Shown here: positions 17,970 to 25,754 of the stretch, piece by piece | Layout of the letters: each line of letters begins with the position of its first letter | Position numbering within the stretch: the stretch's first letter is position 1 | Assembly: GCF_003254575.1 (NCBI RefSeq) | Contig: NZ_QJUA01000037.1 | Location: 1 to 56,035 of the forward strand | Direction of reading: 5' to 3' | Length of the DNA stretch: 56,035 nucleotides | Source of the DNA: Mycobacterium kyogaense | GTDB lineage: Bacteria; Actinomycetota; Actinomycetes; Mycobacteriales; Mycobacteriaceae | Made by a program: the position numbers and the translations under genes | The notes under the pieces: generated by a model | Database searches by the model: none | The model's input: the letters and a program-made list of their open reading frames with translations, nothing else | Told to the model about the DNA's origin: nothing

Positions 17970-19355
17970 ATGGCTCCTCTCATGACACGAACCCATGCGA
18001 TCGTCATCGGCGCCAGCCTTGGCGGGCTGTGCGCGGCCAAGGTGCTCTCCGAGAGGTTCGAGCGCGTCACCCTCTTCGAGCGCGATGACCTGCCGGACGG
18101 CCCGGCCAACCGGGCCGCGGTTCCGCAGGGCCGCCATGTGCATCTGCTCATGGCGCGCGGCGCCAAGGAATTCGAGTCGCTGTTTCCCGGCCTGCTCGAG
18201 GACATGGTGGCCGCGGGTGTGCCGATCCTGGAGAACCGGCCCGACTGCATCCACTTCGGCGCGGCCGGTCACGTGCTGGGCACCCAGCACACGCTGCAGG
18301 ACGAGTTCACCGCCTACGTGCCGAGCCGGCCGCATCTCGAGTGGCAGATCCGCCGCCGGGTGCTGGAGCTGCCGAACGTCACGTTGGTCAACGACAGCGT
18401 CGACCAGCCCGTGTTCGACGGGCAGCGAGTCACCGGGGTGACGGTGGGCGGGACGACGGTCGACGCCGACCTCGTCATCGACGCCACCGGACGCGGCACC
18501 CGGTTACCGGTGTGGTTGGAGCAGTGGGGGTTCGAGCGCCCGTCTGAGGACACCGTCGAGGTGGGCATCGGTTACGCCACCCATCAGGTGCGAATCCCCG
18601 ACGGTCTGTTCGCCGAGAAGGTCGTGGTGGCGGGCGCGTCGCGGGAGCAGCCGGTGGGCCTGGGCATGCTGTATTACGAGGACGGCAACTGGGGGCTGAC
18701 GACGTTCGGCATCGCGAAAGTGCCGCCGCCACAAGACTTCGCCGGCATGTGCGCGCTCGCCGACGAGATCTTGCCCCCGCACGTCGCCGCGGCGCTGCGC
18801 CTGGGTGAGCCGATCGGCGAGGTCGCGTTCCACAAGTATCCGACCAGCCGGTGGCGCCGCTACGACAAACTCGATCGCTTCCCCGAGGGCATTCTGCCGT
18901 TCGGCGATGCGGTGGCGAGCTTCAATCCGACGTTCGGGCAGGGCATGACGATGACGTCGCTACAGGCGGGGCATCTGCGGCGGGCATTGGACGACCCGGG
19001 CGAGAGTCTGGCGGCGACATTCACCAAGGCGACGAAGAAGACGACGTGGCCGGTGTGGACGATGAACGCGGTCGGTGACCTGGTGCTGCACCGGGCGGAG
19101 GGCCCGATGCCGTGGTGGTATCGGCCGGTCGGATCGTTGTTCGACCAGTTCCTCGGCGCGGCCGAAACCGATCCTGTTCTCGCAGAATGGTTTCTGCGCC
19201 GGTTCAGCCTGCTCGACAATCTCTACATGGTGCCGTCGGCGAAGCTGGTGGGCCGCACGGTGCGCCACAACATGCGGTTGTGGGCAGCGGAGAAGAAGGT
19301 TAGAGGCCGACGGTCACGCGAAACAGTCGCGTCGGCTCCTGCGACATCAGCCTGA
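17970..19355 (+). CDS. FAD-dependent oxidoreductase/monooxygenase
   Basis: 461 residues. The N-terminal Rossmann fold is THAIVIGASLGGLCAAKVLSERF with an acidic end (LFERDDLPDG). The middle motif DLVIDATGRGTRLP and the FAD-pyrophosphate motif LPFGDAVASFNPTFGQGMT are those of flavin monooxygenase-like enzymes. The ATG at 17970 is preceded by a TAAAAT -10 element eight bases upstream, consistent with a leaderless transcript; ATG at 17982 is the alternative. It corresponds in position to Rv3254. The 3' end overlaps manA by 56 bp, convergently. No substrate can be assigned. Confidence 0.87.
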   Translation: MAPLMTRTHAIVIGASLGGLCAAKVLSERFERVTLFERDDLPDGPANRAAVPQGRHVHLLMARGAKEFESLFPGLLEDMVAAGVPILENRPDCIHFGAAGHVLGTQHTLQDEFTAYVPSRPHLEWQIRRRVLELPNVTLVNDSVDQPVFDGQRVTGVTVGGTTVDADLVIDATGRGTRLPVWLEQWGFERPSEDTVEVGIGYATHQVRIPDGLFAEKVVVAGASREQPVGLGMLYYEDGNWGLTTFGIAKVPPPQDFAGMCALADEILPPHVAAALRLGEPIGEVAFHKYPTSRWRRYDKLDRFPEGILPFGDAVASFNPTFGQGMTMTSLQAGHLRRALDDPGESLAATFTKATKKTTWPVWTMNAVGDLVLHRAEGPMPWWYRPVGSLFDQFLGAAETDPVLAEWFLRRFSLLDNLYMVPSAKLVGRTVRHNMRLWAAEKKVRGRRSRETVASAPATSA

Positions 19356-20526
19356 TCGGGCCGTCGTCGGCCGCCACCCACGCCGCGGCGCCGCGGTGCA
19401 GCGTCACCGCCGACGACTTGGCGTGCACGGTCGCGCAGCCCTGAGTGCACAGCAGGATCTGCGGTCCGTCGTGGCGGGTGGGCGCGTCGATCTCGTGGCC
19501 GAGTTGCTCACCGTCGACGGCGAGCACCGACACCGCGAATTCCGGTGCGGGCGTGGGGTAGACGAGCTCGGCTCCGTCGCGGACGGGCTCGGGTGAGACG
19601 ATGATGTCGACGGCCGGGGTGAAATCGAGGACTCGCAACAGCTCGGGGACGTCGACGTGCTTGGGCGTCAGACCGCCGCGAAGGACGTTGTCGGAGTTGG
19701 CCATCACCTCGACGCCGACGCCCTGCATGTAGGCGTGCAGGTTGCCGGCAGGGAGGTAGATCGCCTCGCCGGGCTGCAGTGTGAGCCGGTTCAGCAGCAT
19801 CGACGCCAGCACCCCGGCGTCACCCGGGTAGCGCTCACCGAGTTCCAGCACGGTTTTGGCTTCGCGCGCGAATTCCTGCTCGCCCGACCGCAAGTAGTTG
19901 ATCGCACCGTCGAGCACGGCGGGCACGAGCACGTCGAGGTCGGGTTGCGGAAAGGTGATCCACGTCGTGAACAGCGCGCGCAACCCGTCGGCGTCGGATT
20001 GGCCCGACAGCAGGTTGATGAACGGGTCGAGTTCGGCGACGCCGAGCGCACGCATCAACGTCACCGAGCGGGCGGCCGGGGCGAAGCCGGCCAAGGCCTC
20101 GAACGGGCTGAGCGCGACGATGATCTCGGGTTTGTGGCTGCGGTCGCGGTAGTTGCGCGTCGGCGCGTTGACGGGGATGCCCATCCGCTCCTCGCGGGAG
20201 AAGCCCTCGATCGCCTGCTCGGTGCTGGGGTGCGCCTGCAGCGACAGCGGCTCGTCGGCGGCGAGCACCTTGACCAGGAAGGGCAGCGAGTCACCGAACC
20301 GGCCTCGAACCACCTGTCCCAGTTCACCTTCGGGATCGGCGCGCAGCGCGTCGAGCAGCGAGCGGTCGCCGTCGTCGGTCTGCAGATGGGCCGGATCGCC
20401 CGGGTGTGCACCGAACCACAGCTCGGCCTCGGGATATGGAGTGGGGCTCGGCGCCCCGGTGAAATCGGCTATCGCGGTCCGCGAACCCCATGCGTAGGTC
20501 CGCACCGCACCCCTGAGCAGATGCAC
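19300..20526 (-). CDS. manA: Mannose-6-phosphate isomerase, class I
   Basis: 408 residues from the GTG at 20526; interconverts fructose-6-phosphate and mannose-6-phosphate, the entry to GDP-mannose. Type I PMI zinc-site motifs are present: LSLQAHPS (Gln and His), SHKPEIIVAL (Glu) and LPAGNLHAYMQGVGVEVMA (His), followed by SDNVLRGGLTPKHVDV. The start agrees with the M. tuberculosis length and lies five bases after the upstream gene's stop; a TTG three codons earlier is possible. It belongs to the leftward manB-SIS-manA operon that supplies mannose for PIM, LAM and protein glycosylation. Confidence 0.96.
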   Translation of the reverse strand: MHLLRGAVRTYAWGSRTAIADFTGAPSPTPYPEAELWFGAHPGDPAHLQTDDGDRSLLDALRADPEGELGQVVRGRFGDSLPFLVKVLAADEPLSLQAHPSTEQAIEGFSREERMGIPVNAPTRNYRDRSHKPEIIVALSPFEALAGFAPAARSVTLMRALGVAELDPFINLLSGQSDADGLRALFTTWITFPQPDLDVLVPAVLDGAINYLRSGEQEFAREAKTVLELGERYPGDAGVLASMLLNRLTLQPGEAIYLPAGNLHAYMQGVGVEVMANSDNVLRGGLTPKHVDVPELLRVLDFTPAVDIIVSPEPVRDGAELVYPTPAPEFAVSVLAVDGEQLGHEIDAPTRHDGPQILLCTQGCATVHAKSSAVTLHRGAAAWVAADDGPIRLMSQEPTRLFRVTVGL

Positions 20527-20531
20527 TCGCC

Positions 20532-21626
20532 TCAACCTCGAATCAGACGCTGGTAGACGGCCGCCATCTCGAGGCGGACGGCCATCAGCGCCAGTTGTTT
20601 CTCGGGTCGGTTGGCACCGGGCATCTCTGTTGAGCCCGATACCACCTCTCCCGCTCCCCCGAGTTCCGGCACGTCGTTCGCATTGACCACGGAGACGTCG
20701 TCGAAACCGCGTAGCCGCGCCGAGATGGCGGGCCGGTCTTCGTCCGAGGTCAGCACGATGGTGCGCCCGCGATTGGGCAGCGGCCCGTCGAGTTCCTCGT
20801 CGTGGAAGATGGACACCTCGCCTGAGCCGCGCCCCCAGCCCGAGCCCAACGCCACCAGCACGTCGGCCAGGCCCACTGCGGCCACCGTCTGCTGAGCCAC
20901 CCGCAACATCACGGTGCAGGCGTGCCGGGCGAGTGTCAGCGTGGCGGGGCTGTCCCCGGCGAACACGACGTCCCGGTCGAGCATCCGTTGGGTGAGTTCT
21001 TTGGCGGGATTGGTGAAAATCTCACGCGCAGCGCTGTTTCGGAACGCTTCGGCGTCGAGGTCGTCGGCCAGTGCGGCGAGGTTGACGCGGACACCGGGGG
21101 CCACCACCTCGAGCGCAGCCAGGCCGGCGGCGAGGTATCGGGCGAGCGTGAAGTCGTCGGGCACGGGCAGCCGCGGCGGCAGCGCCACCGACCGTCCGGC
21201 GGTCGCGTCGCGCAGGGGTCCCTCGTAGGGGGCGACGACGATCACGCGGGCCCCGCGACGGACTCCCATCGCGGCCGCGGTCACCAGTGCGGAGTCACCG
21301 GGGTCGTCGCCGGCGACGATCAGGACGTCGAGCGCACCGATCCAGGGCGGCGCCTCGGTGGCGAGCACGATCGGTGCGGGCAGGGAGCCGCCGAGCACGG
21401 CGGCCAGCATCGACCCGGCAACCGAAGCGGTCCCCCGGCTGGCCACCCAGACCACGGTGCGGGGCGGTGCATCGGAACGTACGGAGTCGAGATCACCTTC
21501 GGACAGCGCCGAGGCGGTGGCCCGCACCTGTGCACCGGCCATCGACGCGGCGCGCAGCAGCCCGTGCCGATCCGCGGCCAGCAGGCCTTCGGTGTCATCG
21601 AGGTCGACCACCGCGGTGGCGCTCAC
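20532..21626 (-). CDS. SIS-domain protein of the mannose operon (TobH-like)
   Basis: 364 residues. Two sugar-isomerase (SIS) like halves are visible, with WVASRGTASVAGSMLAAVLG and VLIVAGDDPGDSALVTAAAMG as the phosphosugar-binding loops. It resembles the bifunctional phosphoglucose/phosphomannose isomerase group and sits where M. tuberculosis has Rv3256c. The GTG start overlaps the manB stop (GTGA). Its place between phosphomannomutase and mannose-6-phosphate isomerase suggests a role in mannose-phosphate metabolism, but catalytic activity is not established and some family members may be regulatory. Confidence 0.85.
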   Translation of the reverse strand: MSATAVVDLDDTEGLLAADRHGLLRAASMAGAQVRATASALSEGDLDSVRSDAPPRTVVWVASRGTASVAGSMLAAVLGGSLPAPIVLATEAPPWIGALDVLIVAGDDPGDSALVTAAAMGVRRGARVIVVAPYEGPLRDATAGRSVALPPRLPVPDDFTLARYLAAGLAALEVVAPGVRVNLAALADDLDAEAFRNSAAREIFTNPAKELTQRMLDRDVVFAGDSPATLTLARHACTVMLRVAQQTVAAVGLADVLVALGSGWGRGSGEVSIFHDEELDGPLPNRGRTIVLTSDEDRPAISARLRGFDDVSVVNANDVPELGGAGEVVSGSTEMPGANRPEKQLALMAVRLEMAAVYQRLIRG

Positions 21627-23008
21627 GTGAGCTCCCCTGCTCCTTTGGTGATCAGCGCACCGATCTCGTCGACCAGCGCAGCCACCTCCTCGGGGGTACG
21701 GGCCTCGGCGTTGAGCCGCAGCAGCGGCTCGGTGTTCGACATGCGCAGGTTGAACCACCGGCCGTCGCCGAGGTCGACGGTCACGCCGTCGAGGTGATCC
21801 ATGGCGTGCACCCGGGAACCGAAGGCCGCGAGGACGGCGTCGACGACGGCGGGGGCGTCGGTGACGGTGTAGTTGATCTCGCCGGAGGCTTCGTAGCGCT
21901 CGTAGTCGGCCATGATCTCCGAGAGCGGGCGGTCCTGTTCTCCGAGCGCGGCGAGCACGTGCAGCGCGGCGAGCATGCCGGAGTCGGCGCCCCAGAAGTC
22001 GCGGAAGTAGTAGTGCGCCGAATGCTCGCCGCCGAAGATCGCGCCGGTCTCGGCCATCAGCGCCTTGATGTAAGAGTGTCCGACGCGGGAGCGCACCGGT
22101 GTGCCGCCGCGTTCGGTGATGAGTTCGGGCACGGCGCGGGAGGTGATGAGGTTGTGGATCACCGTGGCGCCGATCTCGCGGGTCAGTTCGCGGCCGGCGA
22201 CCAGCGCGGTGACCGCCGACGGGGACACGGCCTGGCCGCGTTCGTCGACGACGAAGCAGCGGTCGGCGTCACCGTCGAACGCGAGGCCGATGTCGGCACC
22301 GGTCTCGAGCACGAAGCTCTGCAGGTCGACGAGGTTGGCCGGGTCCAGCGGGTTCGCCTCGTGGTTGGGGAAGGTGCCGTCGAGTTCGAAGTACAGCGGC
22401 GACAGCGTGATCGACGAGATGGGGCCCAACACGCCGGGGGTGGTGTGGCCGGCCATGCCGTTGCCGGCATCGACGGCGACTTTGAGCGGGCGCAGCGCGC
22501 TGACGTCGACCAGTGAGCGCAGGAAGTCGCCGTAGTCGGCGAGCACGTCGCGATCGGATGCGGTGCCGCGCGGCCCGTCGTGTTCGGGGACGCCGGCGAT
22601 CACCTCGTCGCTGATCGTGGTGAGCCCGGTGTCCTTGCCGACGGGTTTGGCGCCAGCCCGGCACAGCTTGATGCCGTTGTAGGCGGCCGGGTTATGGCTG
22701 GCGGTGAACATCGCGCCCGGGCAGTCCATCAGGCCGGAGGCGAAGTACAGCTGGTCGGTCGAGGCCAGGCCGATGCGGACCACGTCGAGGCCCTGGTCCA
22801 TGACACCTTCGGCGAACGCGGCGGAGAGCACTGGCGAACTCTCGCGCATGTCGTGACCGATGACGACCTGCGTCGCGCGGTCGCGCACGAGCCGGGCGAA
22901 CGCGGCGCCCACCTCGGCGACGAACTGTTCGTCGATCTGCTCACCGACGAGTCCGCGCACGTCGTAGGCCTTGATGACGCGCTGTACCGCCTCGGCGGGC
23001 CGGGACAT
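21623..23008 (-). CDS. manB: Phosphomannomutase
   Basis: 461 residues of the alpha-D-phosphohexomutase family; converts mannose-6-phosphate to mannose-1-phosphate. The active-site loop FTASHNP has phosphoserine Ser104, the metal loop is DGDADR (245-250), the sugar loop reads GGEHSAHYY, and the phosphate-binding loop is RMSNTEPLLRLN. All four domains are complete. It is the first gene of the leftward manB-SIS-manA operon; a strong hairpin at 23031-23088 isolates it from the upstream DUF3499 gene. Confidence 0.95.
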   Translation of the reverse strand: MSRPAEAVQRVIKAYDVRGLVGEQIDEQFVAEVGAAFARLVRDRATQVVIGHDMRESSPVLSAAFAEGVMDQGLDVVRIGLASTDQLYFASGLMDCPGAMFTASHNPAAYNGIKLCRAGAKPVGKDTGLTTISDEVIAGVPEHDGPRGTASDRDVLADYGDFLRSLVDVSALRPLKVAVDAGNGMAGHTTPGVLGPISSITLSPLYFELDGTFPNHEANPLDPANLVDLQSFVLETGADIGLAFDGDADRCFVVDERGQAVSPSAVTALVAGRELTREIGATVIHNLITSRAVPELITERGGTPVRSRVGHSYIKALMAETGAIFGGEHSAHYYFRDFWGADSGMLAALHVLAALGEQDRPLSEIMADYERYEASGEINYTVTDAPAVVDAVLAAFGSRVHAMDHLDGVTVDLGDGRWFNLRMSNTEPLLRLNAEARTPEEVAALVDEIGALITKGAGELT

Positions 23009-23030
23009 GGGGGCTCCTCACGCTGACGTG

Positions 23031-23088
23031 CTGACCGGTGGTGCCAGCCTAGCCGTCGGGAGCCGCACACACGGCTGCCACCGGTCAG
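23031..23088 (-). terminator. Hairpin between the DUF3499 gene and manB
   Basis: Arms CTGACCGGTGG (23031-23041) and CCACCGGTCAG (23078-23088) pair perfectly; the stem continues inward with CAGCC/GGCTG after a 3-nt bulge. It begins ten bases beyond the DUF3499 stop, so it most likely terminates that leftward transcript. Confidence 0.65.
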
Positions 23089-23097
23089 GTTCGCGAT

Positions 23098-23517
23098 TCA
23101 GTCCGGCGGGTCAGGCAGCACTCGCAGATGCCCGCGCCGCCGTCCGTTGGACTCGGGCCGGCGCACCGGCGGCGCCATCAACGCGCCGCCCTGGGTGCCC
23201 GTGACGGGGTCGGTGAAGGCGCTGAATCCAGCTACCGGTCCGGCCGGCGCTTCCCTGCCTTCGCGCACGGCGTCCGCGAGTGCCACCAGGTCGTCGTCAT
23301 CGGGGTGCGACGGCAGCGGGCCGGCGTGGCGAACCAGCTCCCACCCGCGGGGGGCGGTGATCCGCCCGGCGTGCATGACGCACAGGTCCCAGGAGTGCGG
23401 CTCGGAGACGGTGGCCAGCGGGCCGACGACGGCGGTCGAGTCCGAGTAGACGAACGTGAGCGTCGCGACCGCGTAGTGCGGGCAGCCTGGACGGCAGCAG
23501 CGACGGGGAACATTCAC
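23098..23517 (-). CDS. DUF3499-family protein (Rv3258c-like)
   Basis: 139 residues. The N-terminus MNVPRRCCRPGCPHYAVATLTFVY and the later WDLCVMHAGRITAPRGWELVRH are the conserved DUF3499 core. The Cys/His spacing suggests a small metal-binding fold. The GTG at 23517 is chosen because a TAACCT -10 element (23525-23530) ends seven bases upstream; an extended frame to 23589 exists and would add 24 residues. It is divergent from the metallopeptidase-like gene. Function unknown; conserved in mycobacteria beside manB. Confidence 0.85.
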   Translation of the reverse strand: MNVPRRCCRPGCPHYAVATLTFVYSDSTAVVGPLATVSEPHSWDLCVMHAGRITAPRGWELVRHAGPLPSHPDDDDLVALADAVREGREAPAGPVAGFSAFTDPVTGTQGGALMAPPVRRPESNGRRRGHLRVLPDPPD

Positions 23518-23606
23518 GAACGGAAGGTTATCGCTTGTGTTGGTCCGCGCCGAGGCGGACACGCGAGCCGTGGGGGGCCCGAAGCCCAACCGTTACGATC
23601 TTTTTC

Positions 23607-24071
23607 GTGACCGGGCACAACCACCGAGGGTCCCGGCGTGGCCGCGGGATGCGTGGACCGCTGCTGCCGCCCACCGTTCCGGGCTGGCGCAGCCGCGCTG
23701 AGCGTTTCGACATGGCGGTGCTCGAGGCGTACGAGCCGATCGAGCGGCGATGGCAGGAGCGGGTGGCGTCGTTGGACGTCGCGGTCGACGAGATCCCCCG
23801 ATTGGCTCCGAAGGATCCGGACAGTGTGCAGTGGCCGCCCGAGGTGGTGGCCGACGGGCCGATTGCGCTGGCGCGGCTGATACCTGCCGGGGTGGATGTT
23901 CGCGGCAACTCGACGAGAGCGCGAATTGTGTTGTTCCGCAAGCCGATCGAGCGACGGGCGAAGGACACCGTCGAGCTGACCGACCTTCTGCATGAGCTTC
24001 TGGTGGCGCAGGTGGCCACCTATCTGGGCGTCGAGCCGTCCGTCATCGATCCGACGATGGACGACGACTAG
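23607..24071 (+). CDS. Metallopeptidase-family protein with a degenerate zinc motif
   Basis: 154 residues from the GTG at 23607, seven bases after a TACGAT -10 element (leaderless); an ATG at 23649 would give 140 residues, near the M. tuberculosis Rv3259 length I recall. The fold resembles the small zincin-like (PF06262) family: RFDMAVLEAYEPIERRWQ, ending ELTDLLHELLVAQVATYLGVEP. That family normally has HExGHxxG at this point. Here only the first His-Glu survives (HELLV), so peptidase activity is doubtful. It is convergent with whiB2; a 12-bp palindrome, CTAGCCGGCTAG (24068-24079), spans both stop codons. Confidence 0.8.
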   Translation: MTGHNHRGSRRGRGMRGPLLPPTVPGWRSRAERFDMAVLEAYEPIERRWQERVASLDVAVDEIPRLAPKDPDSVQWPPEVVADGPIALARLIPAGVDVRGNSTRARIVLFRKPIERRAKDTVELTDLLHELLVAQVATYLGVEPSVIDPTMDDD

Positions 24072-24075
24072 CCGG

Positions 24076-24465
24076 CTAGATGATGCCGCGCTTGATGCGC
24101 CGGCGCTCCCGCTCGGACAGTCCACCCCAGATGCCGAAGCGCTCATCGTTGGCCAACGCGTACTCGAGGCAGGCGTTCTTGACTTCGCAGCCGAGGCAGA
24201 TGCGCTTGGCTTCGCGGGTCGAGCCGCCCTTCTCCGGGAAGAAGGCCTCGGGGTCGGTCTGCGCGCACAGGGCGCGTTCTTGCCACTGGTCCTCGTCGGT
24301 TGCCAGCTCGTCGTCGATCGGGTCGGGCACCACGCTCAGTTGCGGGCGTCCCCCGATGCTTGCTGCCGTCGGATCGGTCTGGATGTGCGGTGCACTTCCC
24401 ACCGAGCCGAGGAAGCTGCTGTCGAAATGTACCGAGTTGCCGAAATCGGCCTGTTCAAAAGCCAT
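24076..24465 (-). CDS. whiB2: WhiB2/WhmD iron-sulfur regulator
   Basis: 129 residues, the same length as M. smegmatis WhmD. It has the four cluster-ligating cysteines C67, C90, C93 and C99 (CxxC and Cx5C), the GIWGGLSERERRRIKR turn and basic tail typical of Wbl proteins, and a long acidic N-terminus. It binds a [4Fe-4S] cluster; WhmD is essential for septation. The ATG at 24465 has GGAGGAGGGG immediately upstream; a GTG five codons earlier lies inside that ribosome-binding site and is rejected. The 302-bp region to fbiA contains a near-perfect LexA-type box at 24537-24552. Confidence 0.97.
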   Translation of the reverse strand: MAFEQADFGNSVHFDSSFLGSVGSAPHIQTDPTAASIGGRPQLSVVPDPIDDELATDEDQWQERALCAQTDPEAFFPEKGGSTREAKRICLGCEVKNACLEYALANDERFGIWGGLSERERRRIKRGII

Positions 24466-24536
24466 TTTCCCCTCCTCCACAGGTCTCGTAGATCCGTTTA
24501 GGCCAGCCCCACATTTTCTCTATGTGGCCATCCAAT

Positions 24537-24552
24537 TCGAACAAGTGATCGA
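24537..24552. promoter_or_regulatory. SOS-box-like palindrome upstream of whiB2
   Basis: TCGAAC-AAGT-GATCGA matches the mycobacterial LexA box TCGAAC-N4-GTTCGA at 11 of 12 fixed positions and lies inside a longer palindrome, ATTCGA-N8-TCGAAT (24535-24554). It is 72 bp upstream of the whiB2 start and about 215 bp from fbiA. The rest of the 302-bp intergenic region shows a CCACAT/ATGTGG hairpin near 24509-24527, and otherwise only the fbiA -10. Confidence 0.45.
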
Positions 24553-24767
24553 ATCTCGGTCTGCGACACCGGAACCGGCCGGAGAACCGCGAATGACACT
24601 GCTGTGATTACACACGCGTTAGCTGTCGCGGTCAAGCGCTGGAACAGGAATTCATACCATTCCGTGACTCATTTACGGCGCGTCGTTCTGTGGCGTGTCT
24701 GTCACGTTCCGGCTTCGCGCACCTCCGGGCGGCGGGCCGCACTCGCGTGCGCCTAGTCTCGGTCGGT

Positions 24768-25754
24768 GTGAAGGTCACTGTTCTCGTCGGCGGCGTGGGT
24801 GGCGCGCGCTTCCTCCTGGGTGTCCAACATCTATTGGGCTTGGGGCAGTTCGGCACTCACGATACCGATGAGCATGATGTGACGGCTGTGGTCAATGTGG
24901 GCGACGACGCATGGATGTTCGGCGTGCGCATCTGCCCCGATCTCGACACTTGCATGTACACCCTCGGCGGCGGCATCGACCCCGAGCGAGGCTGGGGTCA
25001 CCGCAACGAAACCTGGCACGCCAAGGAGGAACTCGCCGCCTACGGCGTGCAACCCGATTGGTTCGGCCTGGGCGACCGCGATCTGGCCACCCACCTGGTG
25101 CGCACGCAGATGCTGCGGGCCGGCTACCCCCTCTCCCAGGTCACCGAGGCGCTGTGCGCGCGGTGGAACCCCGGCGTCCGCCTGCTACCGGCCAGCGACG
25201 ATCGCAGTGAAACCCACGTGGTCATCACCGATCCGGCGGACGGTGAGAAGAAGGCCGTCCACTTCCAGGAGTGGTGGGTGCGGTATCGCGCCCAGGTGCC
25301 CACCGAGAGCTTCGCGTTCGTCGGCGCCGACAACGCCACCGCGGCACCGGGTGTCACCGAGGCGATCGAGGGTGCCGACGTCGTGTTGATCGCGCCGTCG
25401 AACCCCGTGGTCAGCATCGGCTCCATCCTGAAGATCGGCGGCATCCGGGCCGCACTGCGCGCCACGTCGGCGCCGGTGATGGGGTACAGCCCCATCGTGG
25501 CGGGAAAGCCGTTGCGCGGCATGGCCGATGCGTGCCTGTCGGTGATCGGCGTCGACAGCACCTCCGAGGCGGTCGGAGCGCTCTACGGCGCACGCTCGGG
25601 GACGGGCATCCTGGACGGCTGGCTGGTGCACACCGGTGACGACGCGGTGATCGACGGGGTCGCGGTGCGCTCGGCTCCCCTGCTCATGAGCGAGCCCGCG
25701 GTCACCGCGGAGATGGTGCGCGCGGGTCTGGACCTGGCCGGGGTTGCGCTGTGA
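24768..25754 (+). CDS. fbiA: FbiA, (dehydro) F420-0 phosphotransferase (CofD)
   Basis: 328 residues; transfers the phosphoenolpyruvyl/lactyl-phospho group to Fo during coenzyme F420 synthesis. It opens MKVTVLVGGVGGARFLLG, the CofD nucleotide-binding loop, and has VNVGDDAWMFGVRICPDLDTCMYTL and LIAPSNPVVSIGSIL typical of the family. The GTG at 24768 follows a TAGTCT -10 element by eight bases (leaderless); the open frame upstream is not family-like. It is coupled to fbiB by a GTGA overlap. Confidence 0.96.
   Translation: MKVTVLVGGVGGARFLLGVQHLLGLGQFGTHDTDEHDVTAVVNVGDDAWMFGVRICPDLDTCMYTLGGGIDPERGWGHRNETWHAKEELAAYGVQPDWFGLGDRDLATHLVRTQMLRAGYPLSQVTEALCARWNPGVRLLPASDDRSETHVVITDPADGEKKAVHFQEWWVRYRAQVPTESFAFVGADNATAAPGVTEAIEGADVVLIAPSNPVVSIGSILKIGGIRAALRATSAPVMGYSPIVAGKPLRGMADACLSVIGVDSTSEAVGALYGARSGTGILDGWLVHTGDDAVIDGVAVRSAPLLMSEPAVTAEMVRAGLDLAGVAL

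Noticed and set aside
24535..24560. tRNA T-arm-like sequence near GATCGAATC
   Set aside because: No acceptor, D or anticodon stems can be folded around it; the symmetry is better explained as a LexA-type palindrome.
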